NCBI GenBank assembly: GCA_003979345.1
Contig: RYVZ01000012.1
Location: 9,112-73,111 of the forward strand
Origin: Lachnospiraceae bacterium
GTDB taxonomy: Bacteria; Bacillota; Clostridia; Lachnospirales; Lachnospiraceae
Direction of reading: 5' to 3'
DNA: 64,000 nucleotides
The notes under the pieces were generated by a model, which had not been told where the DNA came from, made no database searches, and worked only from the letters and a program-made list of their open reading frames with translations. Shown piece by piece: positions 44,688 to 53,174 of the stretch. The number at the start of each line of letters is the position of its first letter. Position 1 is the stretch's first letter. The position numbers were made by a program, and so were the translations under genes.

Positions 44688-45005
44688 ATGGCAGAATTAA
44701 AATGTGCCGCAGTCAATTGTACCTACAATTCTGACTGCTATTGCAGCAAAGGCGATATCATGGTGGGCGGAAGTCAGGCGGAAAAAAGCAAGGACACCTG
44801 CTGCGAGAGCTTTTGCGACAGAAAAAGGGACAGCTACAGAAGCGCGCTTAATCACCCGAGTAAAACGATCTCCATTGACTGCGAAGCATGCAAATGCGTG
44901 TATAACAGCAATTATAAGTGTCATGCGCAGAGCGTGGATATCGGAGGCAGCAACGCCTGCCATTGCAAAGAAACGGAATGCGATACGTTCCGTATGGAAA
45001 AATGA
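44688..45005 (+). CDS. DUF1540 protein, two Cys-rich repeats
   Basis: 105 residues from ATG 44688 with AAAGGAGG; upstream in-frame codons lack a site. Two copies of the DUF1540 motif: CAAVNCTYNSDCYCSKGDI with VGG, and CEACKCVYNSNYKCHAQSV with IGG, each followed by further Cys (CCESFC, CHCKETEC). The cysteine pattern suggests metal binding. The family is common in Clostridia, sometimes spore-associated; no function is proven. Confidence 0.92.
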   Translation: MAELKCAAVNCTYNSDCYCSKGDIMVGGSQAEKSKDTCCESFCDRKRDSYRSALNHPSKTISIDCEACKCVYNSNYKCHAQSVDIGGSNACHCKETECDTFRMEK

Positions 45006-45139
45006 AGTTTTGTTGACAGCCTGACGGCGGCGTTTGCAAATTCGATTTACGGGACGCATGACGAACCGTTTTGACAGGGCTGTGTGCAAGACGTATGAGG
45101 ACGGCGATCGGCTGGCTTGAAAAGGAATATGGCTAACGG

Positions 45140-45183
45140 GAAGGGGCGCTCTGATTTTAGGGACGCTCCTTCTTTTTCTTTTT
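45140..45183 (+). terminator. Terminator downstream of DUF1540
   Basis: GAAGGGGCG ... CGCTCCTTC followed by a T-rich run. The 45006-45139 stretch has no intact gene. The 45184-45308 stretch is presumably the promoter region of the MBOAT gene; no clear boxes are chosen. Confidence 0.8.
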
Positions 45184-45308
45184 TATGCCGTTAGCACTTG
45201 CAGGCGGAGTTTTGTTTCGTTAAAATAAAGACAGCGTTATCTGACTGATCACGATACCGTCACATTTTGGGCGGCGGCAGGACTTTAGGATAAAGGATAC
45301 TGGAAAAT

Positions 45309-46922
45309 ATGCTGTTTAATTCGTACATATTTATTTTTTTATTTCTGCCTCTTACCCTGCTCGGCTGGTATGGGCTGAACCGGCTCCGGTTTTACCGGTG
45401 CGCACAGGCGTTTTTGATCGGCATGTCGTTATGGTTCTATGCGTATTTCAATGTGAGTTATCTGCTGGTCATTCTGTTTAGCTGCGCTGTCAACTATCTG
45501 CTTAGTGCAGCTTTGGCGGGGGCAGAGAAGCGTACGGGAACGCGGGCGGACAGGCGCGCAGGAACACAGGCGGGCGAGGCACAGAGCAGCACCGGACAAG
45601 GTGAGGCTTCATCCAACACGCGGTGCGAGAGAAAGCTTGACGGTGCTGCCGGAAAGGTCGGAACGGATTCACTTGCGCGGCATAGAAAGCTGATACGGGT
45701 TTTGGGCTGTGTTTTTAATTTGGGGATACTCGGTTATTTCAAATATGCTGATTTCTTCATTGAAAATATCAACGCTGCGTTTTCTGCAGACTTTCCTCTG
45801 CGGCATATCCTGCTGCCGCTTGGCATCAGCTTCTTTACATTCCAGCAGCTTTCCTTTGTGCTTGACAGATGCCGCGGAGACGCGGGGCATTACGGCTTTG
45901 TGGATTATCTGACGTTCGTCACGTTCTTTCCGCAGCTCATCGCCGGTCCGATCGTGCTGCACAGCGAGCTGATTCCGCAATTTCAGGACCGGGAAAAAAG
46001 GAATTTCCATGCAGACAGCTTTGCGCGCGGAATTGCTTATTTTGTGATCGGATTGTCCAAAAAGGTACTACTTGCGGATATGCTTGCCAAGCCTGCGGAC
46101 TTTGGCTTTGCGCACATAGACGGCTTGGATTCCGTATCGCTGGCGCTTTCGGCACTTGCGTATATGCTGCAGCTCTATTTTGATTTCAGCGGCTATTGTG
46201 ATATGGCGGTCGGTCTTGGAAAAATGTTCGGTGTGGAACTGCCGCACAATTTTGATTCCCCGTATCAGGCGGTGTCCGTCCGTGATTTTTGGAAAAAATG
46301 GCACATCACGCTCGGCCGCTTTTTCACGACATATGTCTATATTCCCCTTGGCGGAAGCAGACGCGGAAAGCTTAGGACCATGTGTAATACCATGATCGTT
46401 TTTTTGCTTAGCGGACTGTGGCACGGTGCGAATTGGACGTTTGTGGTGTGGGGTATGCTTCACGGGATCGCGGTGACCGCCAATATCTTATTCCCTGTTT
46501 CTGAGAAAGACGGCAAAAGGCATGTGCTCAGCCGTGTTGTGACGTTTTTATTTACCTGTTTGACGTTTATTATTTTCCGGAGCGATTCACTGGAGGGAGC
46601 GTTTCAATATCTGAAGGGGCTGTTTTCGATGCGGTATTTCCACAGCCTCAAAGCGGTTGCGGAAGCAGTGGAGGTGCCGGAGCTTTATATTGTAGAAAAA
46701 GTATTGTCGATGCGGGCGCCGCAATATGTGACAATGCTGCACATGGCGGAGCTGTTTTTATTATTAGTGGTCGGGGTTATTTTGATCACAAGAAAAAATG
46801 CACGGAAAAGGATCGAAGGGCGCGTGCTTACCGGAAGTTTTGCGGCGGCGCTCGCGGTCTTGTTTGCATGGTCGGTTATTTCGCTGTCGGGTGTGAGTAC
46901 ATTTTTGTATTTCAATTTTTAA
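45309..46922 (+). CDS. MBOAT-family O-acyltransferase (AlgI/DltB-like)
   Basis: 537 residues, about 10 membrane segments. MBOAT hallmarks: NYLLS, LGISFFTFQQLSFVLD, LTFVTFFPQLIAGPIV, DFSGYCDMAVGLGKMFGVEL, FWKKWHITLGRFFTTYVYIPLGG and the catalytic His in LSGLWHGANWTFVVWGMLHG. It moves acyl (probably acetyl) groups across the membrane to polysaccharide or wall polymer. A hydrophilic low-complexity insert (about 73-122, AGTQAGEAQSSTGQGEASSN) splits the N-terminal helices and is not typical. The next gene is a probable SGNH partner. Confidence 0.92.
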   Translation: MLFNSYIFIFLFLPLTLLGWYGLNRLRFYRCAQAFLIGMSLWFYAYFNVSYLLVILFSCAVNYLLSAALAGAEKRTGTRADRRAGTQAGEAQSSTGQGEASSNTRCERKLDGAAGKVGTDSLARHRKLIRVLGCVFNLGILGYFKYADFFIENINAAFSADFPLRHILLPLGISFFTFQQLSFVLDRCRGDAGHYGFVDYLTFVTFFPQLIAGPIVLHSELIPQFQDREKRNFHADSFARGIAYFVIGLSKKVLLADMLAKPADFGFAHIDGLDSVSLALSALAYMLQLYFDFSGYCDMAVGLGKMFGVELPHNFDSPYQAVSVRDFWKKWHITLGRFFTTYVYIPLGGSRRGKLRTMCNTMIVFLLSGLWHGANWTFVVWGMLHGIAVTANILFPVSEKDGKRHVLSRVVTFLFTCLTFIIFRSDSLEGAFQYLKGLFSMRYFHSLKAVAEAVEVPELYIVEKVLSMRAPQYVTMLHMAELFLLLVVGVILITRKNARKRIEGRVLTGSFAAALAVLFAWSVISLSGVSTFLYFNF

Positions 46923-47054
46923 TGAGGGATATTCGCCTATCGACGCCTGAGTGACTTGTTATTTTGAGGGGCGGAATGCTTGGTATTTTGAAGGGTAGAA
47001 TTTTCTATTCAGGCAGTATTGCAAGCAAAGCCTGCGATATGCATGGGGATTAAA

Positions 47055-48110
47055 ATGGAAGCAAAGAAATTTATCAGGACATTTTTCATATGGGCGGGTG
47101 GACTGCTTTTGGCGGCCGCGGCAGCCGTGGCTGTCATGGATCCGTTTTACCATTATCACGCACCGATCGGAGGCATGAAAGCGGTCGTTTCCAAAGCCGA
47201 ATATCAATGCATCGGAACCGTGCGTAATTTTGAGTATGACAGCATTGTGCTCGGTTCATCGGTGGCGGAGAATTATAACAACCGCTGGTTTGATGAGGCA
47301 TTCGGCGGCAGGACGATCAAGGGGATCAAGAGTGGCGCCGCGACGGTCGATCTGGTTTACTATATGAACGAGGCGTTTGCATCGCGGGAACTGGCCAATG
47401 TCTATTATTGTCTTGACATTGCCGCGCTTTTCGCGGATGCGGAGAAAGCTTTTCCCGATGCTTCCCTGCCGCTGTATCTGTATAATCATAATCCGTTTGA
47501 CGATGTGAAGTATTTGTGGAATAAGACTGTGATCTTTGAGCATATTCCCTACGAACTGGCGGCGGGGCTTGACGCCGGGTTTGACGAGGGCGCTTCCTAT
47601 AACTGGGCGCAGTATAAGACATTTTCCGCAGAGGGAACGCTTTCTCATTACGACCGCCCTAAAACCGTATCAATTATGGACGCGGCGGAGGCGAATGCGG
47701 CGGAAATTGATGCCAACTTAGCGCTGATCAGCGAGGTGGTGCGTGCGCACCCTGAAACGACGTTCCGCTTTATTTTTTCACCTTACTCGATGCTTTGGTG
47801 GGACGAGGCATACCGGAACGGGGAGAGCGACGGATATTTGTATGCCGTGAAGCGGGCGGCGGAGGTGCTGCTGCACTTTGATAATGTGGAGATTTTCTAT
47901 TTTCAGAATGATGCGGAAACCATTACCGATCTTGACAATTATATGGATCCGATTCATTTTGCTGAGGAGATCAATCATGAGATCGTGCGCAGGATGCGGG
48001 CGGGAGAATATCGTCTAACGATGGAAAATCTGAATGAGACGCTTGAGGAGATGGCGGCGCTGATCAAGGATATTGAGGAGCGGTACTGCGACGGGATTTT
48101 TGGCGGGTAA
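47055..48110 (+). CDS. SGNH-like acyl-transfer partner, membrane anchored
   Basis: 351 residues from ATG 47055 with GGGG 6 bases upstream. An N-terminal anchor (TFFIWAGGLLLAAAAAVAVM) precedes an extracytoplasmic domain with YDSIVLGSSVAENYNNRWFD (SGNH block I Ser in GSS), SGAATVDLVYYMNEA and YMDPIHFAEEINHEIV (Asp-x-x-His). The layout matches DltD/AlgX/PatB-like proteins that transfer the acyl group delivered by an MBOAT protein. It follows the MBOAT gene by 132 bases on the same strand. The substrate polymer is unknown. Confidence 0.82.
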   Translation: MEAKKFIRTFFIWAGGLLLAAAAAVAVMDPFYHYHAPIGGMKAVVSKAEYQCIGTVRNFEYDSIVLGSSVAENYNNRWFDEAFGGRTIKGIKSGAATVDLVYYMNEAFASRELANVYYCLDIAALFADAEKAFPDASLPLYLYNHNPFDDVKYLWNKTVIFEHIPYELAAGLDAGFDEGASYNWAQYKTFSAEGTLSHYDRPKTVSIMDAAEANAAEIDANLALISEVVRAHPETTFRFIFSPYSMLWWDEAYRNGESDGYLYAVKRAAEVLLHFDNVEIFYFQNDAETITDLDNYMDPIHFAEEINHEIVRRMRAGEYRLTMENLNETLEEMAALIKDIEERYCDGIFGG

Positions 48111-48268
48111 GAAAGCCTGAAAGTTCCTTTCATATTTTTATTGACGATAAGATAGAGAAGGTTTGCAGAGTGAACAGATTAAAAATGGACAGGTGGAAAC
48201 AAAAACTATGGACGAACTCCTGGCAATGGAGGATTAGTCTATGAAAACTTCACATTTCTAAAAAACTA

Positions 48269-48297
48269 TTGACAAGCAAAAAAATTCCTTATAATAT
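48269..48297 (+). promoter_or_regulatory. Promoter of the MATE leader
   Basis: TTGACA (48269-48274) with TATAAT at 48290 (15 bp) or TAATAT at 48292 (17 bp). A second TATAAT at 48392 lacks a -35 box. The 48111-48268 stretch has no gene. Confidence 0.6.
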
Positions 48298-48348
48298 TTT
48301 ATTGTAAAATTTTGAGTGGACTTTTCCGGATTGTTATGTCATCTTTTT

Positions 48349-48386
48349 GCCACACAGTTATCAGTTTGATAACTGTGTGGCTTTTT
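48349..48386 (+). terminator. Strong hairpin terminator in the MATE leader
   Basis: GCCACACAGTTATCA, loop GTT, TGATAACTGTGTGGC: a perfect 15-bp stem followed by five T. It stands between the promoter at 48269 and the MATE start, so it would have to be bypassed for expression. Confidence 0.85.
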
Positions 48387-48432
48387 GTTGTTATAATTCG
48401 GAAGATGTTTATCAAATTTTGGAGGATATATG

Positions 48433-49755
48433 ATGGACGAAAAATTTATGAAAGAAAAACCTGTATTGCCGTTAATTTTATCGATGTCACTTCCTATGGT
48501 ACTCTCAATGTTGGTAAATTCTTTATATAACATTGTAGATAGCTTTTTTATAGCCAAAATTAGTGAGGACGCTATTACGGCATTGTCATTAGTCTTTCCT
48601 GTTCAGAATTTTATCAATGCCGTTGCTATTGGCTTTGCCATAGGAATTAACGCAGCAATAGCTTTTTATTTGGGTACAGAAGATTATTCAAGGGCAAATA
48701 TGGCAGCCACACAAGGCATGGTATTTGCTGTTATACATAGTATAGTTATTACAGTTAGTGTAATCTCTATTATTCCAACTTTTTTAAGAGTATTTACATC
48801 ATCAGAACCCGTTATTGATTTCGGTATACGATATTCTGTTATAGCCTTTTCTTTTACTTTTATCATTATTCTAGGCGGAACATTTGAAAAAATATTCCAA
48901 GCCGTAGGTAATATGAAAGTAACTATGATAAGTATGATGTGTGGGTGTATCGCAAATATTATCCTAGACCCGGTGCTTATTTTTGGGATTGGTTTTTTCC
49001 CTGCAATGGGAATAGAGGGAGCAGCATTAGCAACCGGCATTGGACAGACAATAACGCTTGCTATCTATTTAGTTATCTACTTTGTGCGCCCTATTCGTAT
49101 TCGCATTAGCAGACAGTTTCTTTCTTTTGATAAAAAAACAGCTTCCAAACTGTATTTTGTTGGTATCCCCGCAACTTTAAATATGGCTTTGCCATCTGTT
49201 TTAATTTCAGCACTAAATTCCATTCTGTCCTCATATTCAGAGGTATATATTTTAATTTTAGGAATTTATTATAAATTGCAGACTTTCCTATATCTTCCTG
49301 CTAATGGTATCATTCAGGGAATGCGCCCTTTAATCGGTTATAATTATGGAGCTGGTGAACAAAAGCGTGTTAAGGAAATTTATAATATTGTTCTTTGCAT
49401 GAGTAGCGTAATTATGGTTTTAGGCACTATTATATGTTTGCTTATTCCCGGTCAACTAATAAACCTGTTTACTCATGTGCCGGAAACAATTCATACCGGG
49501 GAAATTGCACTCCGTATTATTAGTGCAGGCTTTCTTGTTTCGGCTATTTCTGTAACTTCATCAGGTGCGTTAGAGGGATTAGGAAAGGGTATGCCGTCAT
49601 TAATTATCTCTCTATGCCGTTATATTATCATTATCATTCCGTCCGCATTTTTGTTTAGCAAACTTTTTGGCGCAATCGGCGTATGGAATGCTTTTTGGGT
49701 GGCTGAATTTATTACAGCAATTATTTCATTTTTTATTTATCACAGAACACGTTAA
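48433..49755 (+). CDS. MATE-family multidrug efflux transporter
   Basis: 440 residues from ATG 48433 (GGAGGA six bases upstream; ATG 48430 also possible). Twelve membrane segments in two MATE halves: MSLPMVLSMLVNSLYNIVDS and LYFVGIPATLNMALPSVLIS. Na+ or H+ driven export of cationic compounds. Closest in style to MepA/NorM-like Firmicutes exporters. Base composition is far more AT-rich than flanking genes, with codons such as TTA, ATA and AAA, indicating recent acquisition. A terminator in its leader suggests induced antitermination. Confidence 0.93.
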   Translation: MDEKFMKEKPVLPLILSMSLPMVLSMLVNSLYNIVDSFFIAKISEDAITALSLVFPVQNFINAVAIGFAIGINAAIAFYLGTEDYSRANMAATQGMVFAVIHSIVITVSVISIIPTFLRVFTSSEPVIDFGIRYSVIAFSFTFIIILGGTFEKIFQAVGNMKVTMISMMCGCIANIILDPVLIFGIGFFPAMGIEGAALATGIGQTITLAIYLVIYFVRPIRIRISRQFLSFDKKTASKLYFVGIPATLNMALPSVLISALNSILSSYSEVYILILGIYYKLQTFLYLPANGIIQGMRPLIGYNYGAGEQKRVKEIYNIVLCMSSVIMVLGTIICLLIPGQLINLFTHVPETIHTGEIALRIISAGFLVSAISVTSSGALEGLGKGMPSLIISLCRYIIIIIPSAFLFSKLFGAIGVWNAFWVAEFITAIISFFIYHRTR

Positions 49756-49818
49756 ATGATAGAAAACCTTTTATTAGAAAGTCCGTTTTTCTTATTAACA
49801 GAAGTTTGATTACCTCAA

Positions 49819-49862
49819 AAAACAAAAATCCCAAAACCCCGGTAAAATCAAGGGTTTCAGGA
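49819..49862 (-). terminator. Terminator of the tRNA-Val/tRNA-Met transcript
   Basis: On the minus strand AATCC-AAACCC ... GGGTTTTGGGATT followed by TTTGTTTTTT, just past tRNA-Met. Confidence 0.75.
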
Positions 49863-49872
49863 TTCATTAAAG

Positions 49873-49946
49873 TAGCGAGAGGGGGATTTGAACCCTCGAC
49901 ACCGCGGGTATGAACCGCGTGCTCTAGCCAACTGAGCTATCTCGCC
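49873..49946 (-). tRNA. tRNA-Met (CAT), elongator type
   Basis: 74 nt. Acceptor GGCGAGA/TCTCGCT with a G1-U72 wobble, D-arm AGCTCAGTTGGCTAGAGC, anticodon loop TTCATAC, T-arm GAGGGTTCAAATCCCCC. The anticodon alone also allows tRNA-Ile(CAU), but the body matches elongator Met. CCA is not encoded. Confidence 0.93.
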
Positions 49947-49954
49947 ATAGAATA

Positions 49955-50027
49955 TGGGACCTATAGGGCTCGAACCTATGACCCTCTGTTTGTAAGACAG
50001 ATGCTCTCCCAGCTGAGCTAAGATCCC
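49955..50027 (-). tRNA. tRNA-Val (TAC)
   Basis: 73 nt. Acceptor GGGATCT/AGGTCCC, D-arm TAGCTCAGCTGGGAGAGC, anticodon loop CTTACAA, T-arm TAGGTTCGAGCCCTA. Eight bases from tRNA-Met on the same strand, and transcribed first. Confidence 0.95.
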
Positions 50028-50200
50028 ATATGAATGATATAGATTAGAAATCTGTATGCAGATCTTCGATCTGTATGCAGACCTCTGATCCGCATTGCAG
50101 TTTTGTATTTGCAGATAGCGATTGTCAGATAAGATTTCTACAGGACTGTAGGGGAATCTTCCTTACAAAAGCCGCATACAAACGCCTGACTGCATTGCCT

Positions 50201-50229
50201 AGTATACAATCATGGCGGGTGCTTGTCAA
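50201..50229 (-). promoter_or_regulatory. Promoter of the tRNA-Val/Met operon
   Basis: Minus strand TTGACA, 17 bp, TATACT, about 170 bases before tRNA-Val. No gene is seen in the 50028-50335 gap. Confidence 0.85.
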
Positions 50230-50335
50230 GCACTTTTTTGAAAATCCCTGATACCCCATCCCTGATCCCTTTACTTTTTGAAAATCCTTCATTTTACAAT
50301 CCCGTAATTTCAAAAGTATTTGCCGGAATTCTTTT

Positions 50336-51319
50336 CTAATTCTCCGCACCTGCGACAAGAAGCTGTTCCACGATTTCGGTATAACCCGCCTCTGATGCAT
50401 AGTATAGCGCGCTGTGCTGGTCGTTATCCACGGCGTTGACATTTGCGCCCGATTCGATGAGCATGGCGGTAAAGTCGTTTTTGGCGTTCCGCGCTGCCAG
50501 GATCAACGGAGTCTGACCGTCGAATGCTTTCTGATCAATGCCCGCGCCGGCTGTAAGGAGCGCTTTTCCGGTAAAGAGATCGCCGTTTATCGCAGCGATG
50601 TGCAGAGGATAGACACCGTCGTGGTTTGCAATATCCGTTTTCGCACCGGCGGAAAGGAGCAGCTCTGCGATCATTAAGTTGGATTTGCGGACAGTCAGCA
50701 ACAGGGGCGATTCGCCGTCGTCGTTTAACTTGTTGACGCTTTCGGGGTCTTTTTCCAAAAGAACTTTGACAACCTCGCTCTGATCGTTCCAGCATGCGTG
50801 GTGAAGCGGCGTATTGCCATAGGAATCGGCGTGGTCTTCTTTCGATGCAGAGAGCGCTGTTACCAGTTCCCGCAGTCCGGCAGCAGTCGCGTAGTCGATT
50901 GCCATACGGTTTGAGTTATCCTTGATCGAAATATCAATATCCGGATGCTGAATCAGCTTTAGGGCAGCATCCGTCTTGCCTTTCTGCGCGAGCACCATCA
51001 ACGGGGTCACGCCGTTATTGTCGGTGCAGTTTACATCCGCACCGTTCTCGGTCAGCATGGAAATGATCTGCGCATTGCCGCTGTCTGCCGCAAAATGCAG
51101 CGGCATGCGGTTTTTCTGATTGGCGAGGTTGACGTCTGCGCCGTTCTCTATCAGCAGCTTTACCAGATCACGTGAACTTTTTAAGCAGGCATAGATCAGC
51201 GGCGTGTTACCGGTCTCGTCACGCTTATTGACGTCTATGCCGCCGCGTTTCAGGAAGGTCAGTACCACGCTTTTTTGATTATTTTTGCATGCCTGTAAGA
51301 ACATATTGTCTAACTGCAT
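50336..51319 (-). CDS. Ankyrin-repeat protein
   Basis: 327 residues from ATG 51319 (MQLDNMFLQACKNNQKS), preceded by AAGGAG. About nine ankyrin repeats spanning nearly the whole protein: DETGNTPLIYACLKSSRDLV, KNRMPLHFAADSGNAQIISM, NGVTPLMVLAQKGKTDAALK, GNTPLHHACWNDQSEVVKVL and others. No signal peptide or second domain. Ankyrin stacks bind protein partners. Second gene of a pair with the longer ankyrin gene upstream (68-base gap). Confidence 0.93.
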   Translation of the reverse strand: MQLDNMFLQACKNNQKSVVLTFLKRGGIDVNKRDETGNTPLIYACLKSSRDLVKLLIENGADVNLANQKNRMPLHFAADSGNAQIISMLTENGADVNCTDNNGVTPLMVLAQKGKTDAALKLIQHPDIDISIKDNSNRMAIDYATAAGLRELVTALSASKEDHADSYGNTPLHHACWNDQSEVVKVLLEKDPESVNKLNDDGESPLLLTVRKSNLMIAELLLSAGAKTDIANHDGVYPLHIAAINGDLFTGKALLTAGAGIDQKAFDGQTPLILAARNAKNDFTAMLIESGANVNAVDNDQHSALYYASEAGYTEIVEQLLVAGAEN

Positions 51320-51387
51320 AATGAATCTCCTTGTCTTGGTAGTATGGTCAATATGGTATGTAGGAGCAAAAGCGTCGCTGCCGTTGG

Positions 51388-52677
51388 TCATGCATCCATC
51401 ATCATTTCGATCGCATCCGAAAAACCGCGTCCAGCAGCAAGATCCATCGCAGTCTCGCCTTTGTTATTTTGGATCGCGGCATCGGCGCCGGAACGCAACA
51501 GATAGCGTACAACCTTTTCGTTGCTGTTTTTGCATGCCAAAAGAAGAGGTGTGTTGCCGTCGCTGTCCTGAACGTTTAATTCTGCGCCAGCCTTGATCAG
51601 TGCTTTATCCGAGTCTCCGATCGCAAGCACAGCCAGATGAAGGGGGCGCTTACCGTCGTTGCCTGTGGCTTCGATATTGGCTCCGCACTCGATCAGCTTC
51701 AGCGTGATCGAAAGATTATCATAAGCATCCGCCTTGTCAAAGCTGTCCCGGCTGTCGGTCAGGGAACGAAGCAGAACCGTGTAGCCTGCGGAGTCGGTAA
51801 GTTCGTATTCTTTTAACATTGAAAGGATCTCGCATTTCCGGTCGAATATGGGATGATTAAACTGCCGCTGCTGGAAAAAACGGAACGGATAGCGGATCAG
51901 GGAAAAGATCGGCGGGTTGCCCTTGGCGTCGCAAAGCGTTTCGTCCGCACCTGCTTCAAGCAGCATTTTGGCGATCTCTACATTTCCGTGACGGCATGCC
52001 AGTGCAAGCGGAGTCACACCGTCCATTTTCAGCCAGTAGCTGTTGCCGCCGACAGGAGATGTGCCCTGGATATTGACATCGGAGCCGCTGTCTATGAGTG
52101 CGCGGGTCAGCCGTATGTGATTGTGCATGGCGGCATACATCAGCGGCGAAATGCCGAACCGGTCTGTCTTATCTAAAAGAGAAAGATCGTAGTGCTTTGC
52201 GAGATAAACTGCTGTTTCGAGTTCTTCTTCCGTGCCGCTGTCATTCGGGCTTTGTTCTCTCCATACATTTTTGGGCAGATAATCGGAGTCCTTATATTCT
52301 TTTTTTGCCGCGAGCAGCAAAGCGTTATCACCGTCGCTTGTTTCGGAGTAGATATCCGCGCCGAGTTCCACGAGCTTTCCAATGACTGCGGGAGAGACCC
52401 AGTCTGTTACCGCCTTTAAGATCAGGCAGTCTTTTTTGAGCAGCTTTGTGTTGATATCAAAGCCCTTTGAGATCAGATATTCCACGAATTTGGTATCCGT
52501 TTTTTCCGTACGCAGGGAACGAAGGGCGAGTTCGACGACCGCTTCGAGATCGTCGTCATCATAAAAATCGATTTCATTCAGGTGTTCTTCCATGATCGGA
52601 ATCGCACCATAGCATTCAGCGGGATCGCCGCCCCTGAAAAAGCACATTTCCAACTGCTGTTTGAGTGCATGATCCAT
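51388..52677 (-). CDS. Ankyrin-repeat protein, longer paralogue
   Basis: 429 residues; RBS GGAGG. A capping N-terminal region (~1-70) precedes repeats such as SDGDNALLLAAKKEYKDSDY, FGISPLMYAAMHNHIRLTRA, DGVTPLALACRHGNVEIAKM, DGKRPLHLAVLAIGDSDKAL and DGNTPLLLACKNSNEKVVRY. No targeting signal, so probably cytosolic. Driven by the promoter at 52809-52837. Such tandem ankyrin genes are scattered in Lachnospiraceae without a known role. Confidence 0.93.
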   Translation of the reverse strand: MDHALKQQLEMCFFRGGDPAECYGAIPIMEEHLNEIDFYDDDDLEAVVELALRSLRTEKTDTKFVEYLISKGFDINTKLLKKDCLILKAVTDWVSPAVIGKLVELGADIYSETSDGDNALLLAAKKEYKDSDYLPKNVWREQSPNDSGTEEELETAVYLAKHYDLSLLDKTDRFGISPLMYAAMHNHIRLTRALIDSGSDVNIQGTSPVGGNSYWLKMDGVTPLALACRHGNVEIAKMLLEAGADETLCDAKGNPPIFSLIRYPFRFFQQRQFNHPIFDRKCEILSMLKEYELTDSAGYTVLLRSLTDSRDSFDKADAYDNLSITLKLIECGANIEATGNDGKRPLHLAVLAIGDSDKALIKAGAELNVQDSDGNTPLLLACKNSNEKVVRYLLRSGADAAIQNNKGETAMDLAAGRGFSDAIEMMMDA

Positions 52678-52808
52678 AGTTAGCCTCCATGCTACGACTG
52701 TATTTTAGGAGTAGCGAATGGCTTAAGTTTTGGCGTAGCTCAAAACTTTTCTCCTGTCCGGCTTTTATTTGGTAAAAGCTGCGCCGGTCCACGGTGCTGT
52801 ATGTGAAA

Positions 52809-52837
52809 ATACTAGCACTTTGAGAGTGCGAAGTCAA
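52809..52837 (-). promoter_or_regulatory. Promoter of the ankyrin pair with spacer palindrome
   Basis: Minus strand TTGACT, 17 bp, TAGTAT. The spacer contains GCACTTTGAGAGTGC (52815-52829), an inverted repeat placed where a repressor would block RNA polymerase. Confidence 0.7.
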
Positions 52838-52886
52838 GGAAGCGGGGGCTTTCAGGACGGGAACCTCAGGGTTGAAAAGTTTTTGC

Positions 52887-52915
52887 TTTACATTTCATGC
52901 TAAACATATTATAAT
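52887..52915 (+). promoter_or_regulatory. Promoter of tRNA-Gly
   Basis: TTTACA, 17 bp, TATAAT, about 40 bases before the tRNA. Confidence 0.8.
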
Positions 52916-52957
52916 AAAATTGTTTTAGAGAACGGAATAATTGTTTTATGGAAATGC

Positions 52958-53028
52958 GCAGATATAGTTCATTGGTAGAACACCAGCTTCCCAAGCTGGG
53001 GAGGCGGGTTCGATTCCCGTTATCTGCT
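52958..53028 (+). tRNA. tRNA-Gly (CCC)
   Basis: 71 nt without CCA. Acceptor GCAGATA/TATCTGC with U73, D-arm AGTTCATTGGTAGAAC, anticodon loop TTCCCAA, T-arm GCGGGTTCGATTCCCG. Integrase gene 146 bases downstream, so this is the likely integration target. Confidence 0.97.
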
Positions 53029-53030
53029 TC
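53008..53030 (+). other. Candidate attachment site (att) in the tRNA-Gly 3' end
   Basis: The 3' part of tRNA-Gly (T-arm and acceptor) is the usual target of tyrosine integrases, and the integrase gene faces it. The matching copy at the other end lies beyond the window, so the core cannot be set. Confidence 0.4.
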
Positions 53031-53035
53031 ACGGC

Positions 53036-53092
53036 AAAAGAGCCGGAAAACCGCAGGGGACATTGCAGAGTCAGCGGTTTTCCGGCTCTTTT
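53036..53092 (+). terminator. Terminator of tRNA-Gly
   Basis: AAAAGAGCCGGAAAACCGC and GCGGTTTTCCGGCTCTTTT form a perfect 19-bp stem. The flanking T/A runs allow it to work in both directions, so it may also end the integrase transcript. Confidence 0.9.
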
Positions 53093-53174
53093 GTGTCTAA
53101 TTTTATAACGTGTGTTTATATGCTAAAACGCTAAATTTTGCAATTTTTTGTCATGAAATTTGTCACGAAAAAGG

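Noticed and set aside
45006..45139. Possible gene remnant after DUF1540
   Set aside because: Short stop-interrupted frames with no recognisable domain; not enough to call a pseudogene.
49873..49946. tRNA-Ile (CAU, lysidine type)
   Set aside because: The CAT anticodon fits, but acceptor and arm sequences match elongator tRNA-Met better.
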